A DNA stretch of 63,830 nucleotides, from contig JAUXMV010000096.1 in the NCBI GenBank assembly GCA_030683155.1, forward strand, positions 1-63,830, given 5' to 3'. Origin of the DNA: Bacteroidales bacterium. Lineage in GTDB: Bacteria > Bacteroidota > Bacteroidia > Bacteroidales > F082. The notes beneath the pieces were generated by a model. It did no database searches. It saw only the letters and a list, made by a program, of their open reading frames with translations, and was not told the DNA's origin. Positions 59,218-63,830 of the stretch are shown here, piece after piece (position 1 is the stretch's first letter; each line of letters starts with the position of its first letter). A program made the translations under genes and the position numbers.

Positions 59218-60393
59218 CTAAGTCGCGCAGGTCGAAAACCTCCTCCCCATCGCATCAGCAGCAATCATCGCAAACAACACCTTTTCAGGATTGATTGCAA
59301 CAGCCTCATGATGAATACCTTCCTGAGGCGCGCAGGCTTTTATTGCAGCAAGCATCAGTTTGTCACGGCTACAGGCCTTAAGACCAATATCGGCCAGGGT
59401 AGTTGGCAAACCAATCTCTTCGCAAAAACGGTAAACTGTATTCATCTCTTCCGGCAGAGCATCCGTAAGATGCAAGCCCGTCAGCACCCCGAAAGCAACT
59501 TTTTCACCATGAAAGTAGGCATGTGTCTCTTCCAGTGCCGACAAGCCGTTATGCACCGAATGCGCTGTTGCAAGACCGGAACTTTCGAAGCCGATGCCAC
59601 TGAGAAGTGTGTTTGCTTCCACCACATGGTTCAAAGCCGCTGTGATGATTTTGTTTTCGCTTGCCAGTTTCGCAGCAACGCCGTATTGAAGAAGAATGTC
59701 GTAACACAGCTTTGCAAGATGCAAGCCTGCCATCGTGCTGTGGCCGCCGCATTCATTCATGGATTGTGAGGCAGCGCATGACCTTGCTTCAAACCATGTT
59801 GACAAGGCATCGCCCATGCCCGAAACAAGAAAGCGTGTGGGCGCATTGGCCATGACCTGCATATCAACAAGGACAACCTGCGGATTCATTTTCTGGTAAT
59901 AAACTGATTCAAATACGCCATCATCTGTATAAATGACCGCGCAGCCGCTGCAAGGCGCATCTGTCGAGGCGATTGTTGGGACAATAATCACCGGAATGCC
60001 AGCCTTGTCAGCAACAATCTTGGCTGTGTCGATCACTTTTCCGCCACCCATGCCGGCCAATACTTCAATCTTTCGTTCTGAAGCAATCGACAGACATCTT
60101 TCTATTTCGGTTTCACAACATTCTCCCGAGAACTTTTCCAGATAGATATCTTCCTTTTCAAAAAGGGCTGTATGCTCCGAAAGTATTGTTTTTATTACCG
60201 TTGGCGAACTAAGAATCATGCCCTTTTTTCCAAACGATTTCATCAAATCCGGCAATTCTTGGATCAGGCCCTCTCCCTGAATATACTTCCCCGGAAACAC
60301 TGCCTTGTTGGCTTTATGAAGATTGGAGCTGTGTGTTTTTGTGCTTTCGGTCATAGAACCTTCTTCACCCGAAAATATTTTCTTTTCTGACAT
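59218..60393 (-). CDS. iron-containing alcohol dehydrogenase / glycerol dehydrogenase-like enzyme
   Basis: The 391-residue protein has the GldA-type layout: FPGKYIQGEGLIQELPDLM, GMGGGKVIDTAKI (NAD-binding, about residue 115), VPTIASTDAPCSGCAVIY, then metal-binding AHSVHNGLSALEETHAYFHGEKVAFG with two His. Members oxidise glycerol to dihydroxyacetone or act on similar polyols, with Zn2+ or Fe2+. The extra N-terminal 25 residues are unusual but basic, perhaps non-essential. It is monocistronic, opposite to nothing recognised. Confidence 0.87.
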   Translation of the reverse strand: MSEKKIFSGEEGSMTESTKTHSSNLHKANKAVFPGKYIQGEGLIQELPDLMKSFGKKGMILSSPTVIKTILSEHTALFEKEDIYLEKFSGECCETEIERCLSIASERKIEVLAGMGGGKVIDTAKIVADKAGIPVIIVPTIASTDAPCSGCAVIYTDDGVFESVYYQKMNPQVVLVDMQVMANAPTRFLVSGMGDALSTWFEARSCAASQSMNECGGHSTMAGLHLAKLCYDILLQYGVAAKLASENKIITAALNHVVEANTLLSGIGFESSGLATAHSVHNGLSALEETHAYFHGEKVAFGVLTGLHLTDALPEEMNTVYRFCEEIGLPTTLADIGLKACSRDKLMLAAIKACAPQEGIHHEAVAINPEKVLFAMIAADAMGRRFSTCAT

Positions 60394-60555
60394 ATCGAAT
60401 GATATTAATTTTATAAAAGATTATACTGTAATGCATTAAAAGATGTAGAAGTATAGTACAGCATTTGTAAAACACTATAAAAATACCATCATAACTTTCT
60501 AAATTCAATCATGACAAAAATAATTTGGCTGAATTACTGCTATTAATATTGGTTC

Positions 60556-60561
60556 TAAATA
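60556..60561. repeat. target-site duplication, left copy (TAAATA)
   Basis: TAAATA directly precedes GGGCTTGCT and is repeated at 62383-62388 after the other end. Confidence 0.65.
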
Positions 60562-60893
60562 GGGCTTGCTGATAAACTCAAAATGTCGATATTTCTGAGC
60601 GCTGTACCTCTCATTTTAATTCTATTTGATCTTTGCAAAGATTATTGACTCGTTCAATTTCTGACCTTAGGACCTTAAGACCTCCCGACATTAAGATTTT
60701 AAGACCTTCAGACCTTTAACAAACGCAATAGCATAGCGCATTACATCATACATTCGCTGAGTAAAGTGTTTGATTTGCAATTCGCAAATAGAGCATATCG
60801 CATATCGCAATCCACGATAAATTTTTGTAAAAACCTGCTTCAGTACAGGATTATTTTGTAATATTGCAAATCGCGATACACAATATACATGAT

Positions 60894-61418
60894 ATGAAGT
60901 CACAAAATCAACAACTTAAACCGCAGGATGTCGTGCTCTTACTTAAAATTATAAGCGACAACGATCCTGCATGGAACCAAAAACCGGTAGCAGAAGCCTT
61001 GGGTTTGAGCCAGTCGGAGGTAAGTGAAGCGGTAGCCCGGTGTAAATATTCCGGCTTATTGGCTCCCAATGGCAAAACGGTGATGAAAATGGCCTTGCTC
61101 GAGTTTTTGCAATACGGATTAAGGTATGTGTTTCCCATTAAACCAGGCGCTGTAGTACGTGGGGTGCCTACCTCACATTCGGCTAAACCACTAAGCGATG
61201 AAATTCAAAGTACAGAGGCTTATGTATGGCCGTATGGCAAAGGAACCGTTCGCGGACATGGCATTGTGCCTTTGTACCCTTCGGTACCCGAAGCGGCCTT
61301 AAAAGATGAAAAATTACATGAACTATTGGCTTTAGCAGATGCCTTGCGGGTAGGCAGAGCAAGAGAAAGGGAGTTAGCAATGAAGGAACTAAAAAAACGC
61401 CTGGAACTTGGAGAATAG
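60894..61418 (+). CDS. small HTH protein, partner of the nucleotidyltransferase gene
   Basis: From ATG 60894 the 174-residue protein has an N-terminal helix-turn-helix: ALGLSQSEVSEAVARCKYSGLL (split here as ALGLSQSEVSEAV and ARCKYSGLL), with a MarR/winged-like context. A C-terminal half of unknown fold follows (AYVWPYGKGTVRGHGIVPLYPS). The gene overlaps the next one by 11 bases, so the two are coupled like antitoxin and toxin. The longer frame from 60864 has no sign of coding. Family not recognised. Confidence 0.65.
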   Translation: MKSQNQQLKPQDVVLLLKIISDNDPAWNQKPVAEALGLSQSEVSEAVARCKYSGLLAPNGKTVMKMALLEFLQYGLRYVFPIKPGAVVRGVPTSHSAKPLSDEIQSTEAYVWPYGKGTVRGHGIVPLYPSVPEAALKDEKLHELLALADALRVGRARERELAMKELKKRLELGE

Positions 61419-62094
61419 AACCATCAATATTGCCGTAGTAGCCGAAGTGGCCGAAGCCCTGAAGGATATCAAAGAACAAATGGTATTTGTCGGTGGTGCA
61501 GTGGTGAGTTTATACACCAATGATCCGGCAGCCGATGAAATTCGCCCAACCCAGGATATCGACATGACCTTAAATATTGTCAACCTCAGTCATTGGGCAA
61601 AGCTACAAGAACAATTAGGAGCCTTAGGTTTTCATCCCGATCCCTTTGGTCATGCCATTTGCAGTTACAAATACAAAGACATTCCGGTAGATATCATGGC
61701 CACCGAAGATGGTCCTCTAGGCCCTGCCAACCGTTGGTATAAAATAGGCTTTGAAAATTTATGGACAGCAAAAGCAAAAGATCAGGAGATAAAAATTCTT
61801 TCGGCACCTTGTTATTTGGCCTCCAAATTTGAAGCGTTTAACAATAGAGGTTCTGATTATCGCAGCAGTCACGATATAGAAGACATCATCTATGTATTAG
61901 ATAATAGAATTGGAATTGTAGAGGAAATAGAAAAAGATGATCACCGTATCGCCAACTTTATCAAGAAGCAATTACAAAACATCACTGGTAAAGGCATGAT
62001 GCAAGAAGTCTTAATAGCACACATTCATCCGTTGATGTTAGAAGAACGTTTGCCGGTTGTAGAAGAAAAAATCACCAAAATACTCAACCAATAA
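61408..62094 (+). CDS. nucleotidyltransferase-fold protein (AbiEii/MNT-like), predicted toxin
   Basis: The 228-residue protein uses TTG at 61408 as start, inside the end of the HTH gene. It shows FVGGAVVSLY (about residue 27) and TQDIDMTLNIV (about 48-58), the nucleotidyltransferase GG...DxD core. Further acidic DIMATED and basic helices follow. Similar proteins pair with HTH genes next to type I R-M loci. The likely function is nucleotide transfer to RNA or protein. The HTH partner and the cargo position fit a mobile toxin-antitoxin-like or defence unit. Confidence 0.7.
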   Translation: MENRTINIAVVAEVAEALKDIKEQMVFVGGAVVSLYTNDPAADEIRPTQDIDMTLNIVNLSHWAKLQEQLGALGFHPDPFGHAICSYKYKDIPVDIMATEDGPLGPANRWYKIGFENLWTAKAKDQEIKILSAPCYLASKFEAFNNRGSDYRSSHDIEDIIYVLDNRIGIVEEIEKDDHRIANFIKKQLQNITGKGMMQEVLIAHIHPLMLEERLPVVEEKITKILNQ

Positions 62095-62096
62095 TT

Positions 62097-62171
62097 ATGG
62101 CCTTCAACGAACTCAGTAGCGTAGAGCATTACTTCATCCACCAACTCAGTGGGCTGAACTTGAATGCCAAA
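62097..62171 (+). pseudogene. 5' fragment of a gene (possibly type I restriction subunit)
   Basis: ATG 62097 begins MAFNELSSVEHYFIHQLSGL and continues for about 25 codons. It then runs into the element's right half, where the frame closes at TAA 62229-62231. The start resembles some type I R subunits or helicase-like proteins (FNELxSVEHxIIHQL), a tentative recollection. The rest of the gene is missing. Confidence 0.5.
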
Positions 62172-62382
62172 GGGTTATCGCCACGGTCTGCCTCAGTTTT
62201 CAGGTGCAGCGCACCGGTAATATTTATATAATTTTGTCCGAGAGTAAGCTTAAAGGTGCAGCGCACCGAAATATCTGATGCAAATATTTTAACCAATATC
62301 TCCCAAATCCTTGCACATGAAATAAGATAATATTAAAATAACTTCCAATAATCCAATAGATCAGGATTTTATCTGCAAGTCC

Positions 62383-62388
62383 TAAATA
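62383..62388. repeat. target-site duplication, right copy (TAAATA)
   Basis: Second TAAATA, just after the end GCAAGTCC. Confidence 0.65.
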
Positions 62389-62459
62389 AAAATTCCTTTG
62401 TTTTTACTGGCACAATAAGAAACTTTATCAGACAAATCAAGCATGAAACCTTGAACTTA

Positions 62460-62467
62460 TATTTTTG
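62460..62467 (+). promoter_or_regulatory. -7 box upstream of the CopD-like gene
   Basis: TATTTTTG, 29 bases before ATG 62497. It lies outside the TIR element. Confidence 0.4.
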
Positions 62468-62496
62468 TATTTTCGCCAAAATTTAAAATCAAGGAA

Positions 62497-62994
62497 ATGA
62501 TTCATAACCCTATACTACAGACAAGTCTGGATTTTCTGCATCTCATGGCCACAATAGCGTGGATCGGCGGAATGTTTTTCAATTTTCTCGTTGTGATGCC
62601 AACGGTAGCCAAAGTTCTTGACCCGGCAACGGCAGGTCGTTTTGTAGGCGCCTTGATGAAAAGGGTTCGCGTTGTCGTTTATGTTTCCTTGCTCATCCTG
62701 TTCGTGACAGGCATCCCCATGAAAATTGCTAACGAAAATTATGTCGCCATCATCAGCTTCGAAAACGCATGGCAGATAGCAGGCTTCATCAAACATGTTT
62801 TTGTAGGTCTGATGGCCGTTCTGGCATTTTATTCATTTGAGATTCTCACCCCTTCAGTGGTAAAACTTTCAGCACAGGGACCTTCACCCGCCATCACTAC
62901 CCTTAGGAAAAGACAAATGATGATCGCTGCTGCCACCACCTTCCTTTTTGGCATCATCGTCATCTTCCTGTCTGCTGTAATGAAATATCTATAG
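62497..62994 (+). CDS. CopD-like integral membrane protein
   Basis: The 165-residue protein has four hydrophobic helices: ATIAWIGGMFFNFLVVM near the N-terminus with the HLMATIAWIGG motif, VVVYVSLLILFVTGIPM, FVGLMAVLAFYSF and ATTFLFGIIVIFLSAV. The motif HxxAxxxWIGG at the start is typical of CopD/DUF4149-type proteins that may bind copper or haem near the membrane. Its function here is unknown. It is monocistronic. Confidence 0.65.
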   Translation: MIHNPILQTSLDFLHLMATIAWIGGMFFNFLVVMPTVAKVLDPATAGRFVGALMKRVRVVVYVSLLILFVTGIPMKIANENYVAIISFENAWQIAGFIKHVFVGLMAVLAFYSFEILTPSVVKLSAQGPSPAITTLRKRQMMIAAATTFLFGIIVIFLSAVMKYL

Positions 62995-63494
62995 AGATTA
63001 GATCTTTTCGTGGCTTTTAGCCGTTGGCTTTTGTTTACAATGTCCTGAAATTTAATATACACCCTTCATAAAACGAAAATCTGTAGCACAAATCTGAACT
63101 CGAAAATTGTCTTTTCATTGAAAAGCAATATAGCTGTTCGGATTAGCTGCAAGTTAGGCAAAATAGATATTCCGTTGGTGGACAGTTTTTTGTAACTTTG
63201 AAAAAAGGGAATTGAAATTAGTTTTTTTTGGAGCAAAGAATTAATTTTGGATCGCGAATCAAAGAGGGTTGTGACAAAATTTGATCGTCGACAAGTGCCA
63301 GAACATATTTCATGAATTTGAAACAAAAAAAAGAATAAACAGATTAGAGCGCGACATAAACCGAACGCTGAGGTCAACAACAACGTATGCCATTTGCCTG
63401 ACACAGACACAGCACGTGCAAAAGGCTCATAGGATGGGCGTTAGCGTTTATGTAAACATAGATATCTCTTTTAAAACATAATGAAGTATAAATT
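62995..63494. other. gene-free stretch
   Basis: No supported gene. Frames at 63066-63410 and 63281-63481 are antiparallel to each other, have random-like composition and no family similarity I can see. No repeat of families A or B occurs here. Confidence 0.6.
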
Positions 63495-63701
63495 ATGACT
63501 ATTTTAAAATTTGGATTCTTCTTGTTTCTGAGAACTTTTACATATGGGATTGGATTTTTTATAACAGTCATATTTTTCTTAATGTCTGGGTCAGATAATT
63601 CAATTATTAAAGCAAGTCCTTGGTGGCCTGTATATGGACTTTTAGCAAATTTTTTATGTTTTATTATTCTCAGAAAGCAACTTAATAAGGAAAGGCTCTA
63701 G
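63495..63701 (+). CDS. small membrane protein, unknown function
   Basis: The 68-residue protein has two hydrophobic segments (FLFLRTFTYGIGFFITVIFF and WWPVYGLLANFLCFIIL) and a basic tail (RKQLNKERL). The composition is convincing for a membrane protein, but the family is not recognised. It may be a full small protein or a remnant of a larger one. It lies 47 bases from the next gene. Confidence 0.5.
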   Translation: MTILKFGFFLFLRTFTYGIGFFITVIFFLMSGSDNSIIKASPWWPVYGLLANFLCFIILRKQLNKERL

Positions 63702-63723
63702 TTAAGATTAGCGATTAAAATTG

Positions 63724-63731
63724 TACCTTTG
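63724..63731 (+). promoter_or_regulatory. -7 box of the last, partial gene
   Basis: TACCTTTG (TAnnTTTG) ends 17 bases before the ATG at 63749. Confidence 0.5.
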
Positions 63732-63748
63732 GAAAAAATAATCACAGT

Positions 63749-63830
63749 ATGAAACTTACTAAAGAAGATATTAAGTCATACCTGCTTACATTGCCAAAAC
63801 TAGAGCTGGATTCTCTGATAAAAGAACTCC
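63749..63830 (+). CDS. start of an unidentified gene (runs off the window)
   Basis: ATG 63749 reads MKLTKEDIKSYLLTLPKLEL and continues open to the edge, helical and charged. A good -7 box precedes it. The family cannot be told from 27 residues. Confidence 0.5.
   Translation, partial: MKLTKEDIKSYLLTLPKLELDSLIKEL

Larger units (their letters stand above)
60562..62382 (+). mobile_element. TIR element with gene cargo (second copy of the 44830-47072 element)
   Basis: The left end GGGCTTGCTGATAAACTC matches the reverse strand of the first element's right end over about 95 bp (to about 60656). The right end region 62165-62382 matches its other half, including GGTGCAGCGCACC twice and a terminal inverted repeat GGACTTGCAGATAAA (reverse strand). 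TAAATA flanks both ends. Between the halves lie two complete genes, a gene fragment and simple repeats. There is no transposase. The match at both cargo borders (TTATCGCCAC near 62175) suggests that the cargo was inserted into the element. Confidence 0.72.

Noticed and set aside
63281-63481. Open frame of 66 codons on the plus strand
   Set aside because: Antiparallel to another random frame, charged and low-complexity, with no promoter or similarity.
1-63830. tRNA or rRNA genes
   Set aside because: No cloverleaf-like arrangement with the usual T-arm bases or rRNA segment was noticed; a covariance-model scan could not be run.

Overview
The window reads as a chromosomal segment of a Bacteroidota (Bacteroidetes) bacterium. 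The support is AT-rich DNA, repeated Bacteroidetes-type -7 boxes (TAnnTTTG) and weak Shine-Dalgarno use. Lineage-typical genes fit as well: a PorT-like beta-barrel, a FISUMP-domain lipoprotein, an ImmA/PIN pair and the CaCA/DedA/PiT set. I could not narrow it below phylum. No rRNA, tRNA or CRISPR array was seen.

Positions 1-36500 form a defence and mobile-gene island, almost all on the minus strand. In order it holds: the start of a Phd/YefM antitoxin; a DUF4411 PIN toxin with an XRE-ImmA partner; a GNAT acetyltransferase; a small membrane protein; a BRO-N/Fic fusion; a DUF4143 ATPase; a type I R-M locus (fused HsdM-HsdS, GIY-YIG nuclease, amber-interrupted HsdR); an operon of DNA cytosine methyltransferase, double-GHKL sensor kinase, receiver protein and caspase-like protein; a GmrSD-like DUF262/DUF1524 nuclease; an operon of STAS-GHKL ATPase, phosphoribosyltransferase-like protein and phosphoesterase-phosphoribosyltransferase fusion; a small plus-strand lipoprotein/amidohydrolase operon; a truncated GHKL gene; an AbiE pair; and two divergent copies of a second AbiE-like pair, one decayed and one intact behind a 15-bp-arm palindrome. 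Several modules are bracketed by direct repeats or by two dispersed repeat families (A and B). This suggests the island is reshuffled by repeat recombination.

Positions 36600-44830 look like core metabolism and transport: an FMN/4Fe-4S NosR-like membrane protein with a flavin reductase-nitroreductase fusion, a PorT-like protein with a decayed second copy, then PiT phosphate permease, DedA, Ca2+/Na+ exchanger and a small membrane protein.

Positions 44830-47072 are a terminal-inverted-repeat element with a 7-bp target duplication, interrupted by a group II intron that encodes its own reverse transcriptase. A second copy at 60562-62382 carries an HTH gene, a nucleotidyltransferase gene and a gene fragment instead of an intron. 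Neither copy has a transposase.

Positions 47249-60393 hold a Gfo/Idh oxidoreductase, a nonsense-broken FISUMP lipoprotein, an NAD-dependent epimerase, a seven-gene Wsp-like chemosensory operon whose last gene is a receiver-histidine kinase instead of a diguanylate cyclase, and a glycerol-dehydrogenase-type enzyme. The window ends with a CopD-like membrane protein, a small membrane protein and the start of an unidentified gene.

The strongest candidates for an undescribed system are the methyltransferase/double-GHKL/receiver/caspase-like operon (14211-18631) and the STAS-GHKL/PRTase/MPP-PRTase operon (21123-24911).
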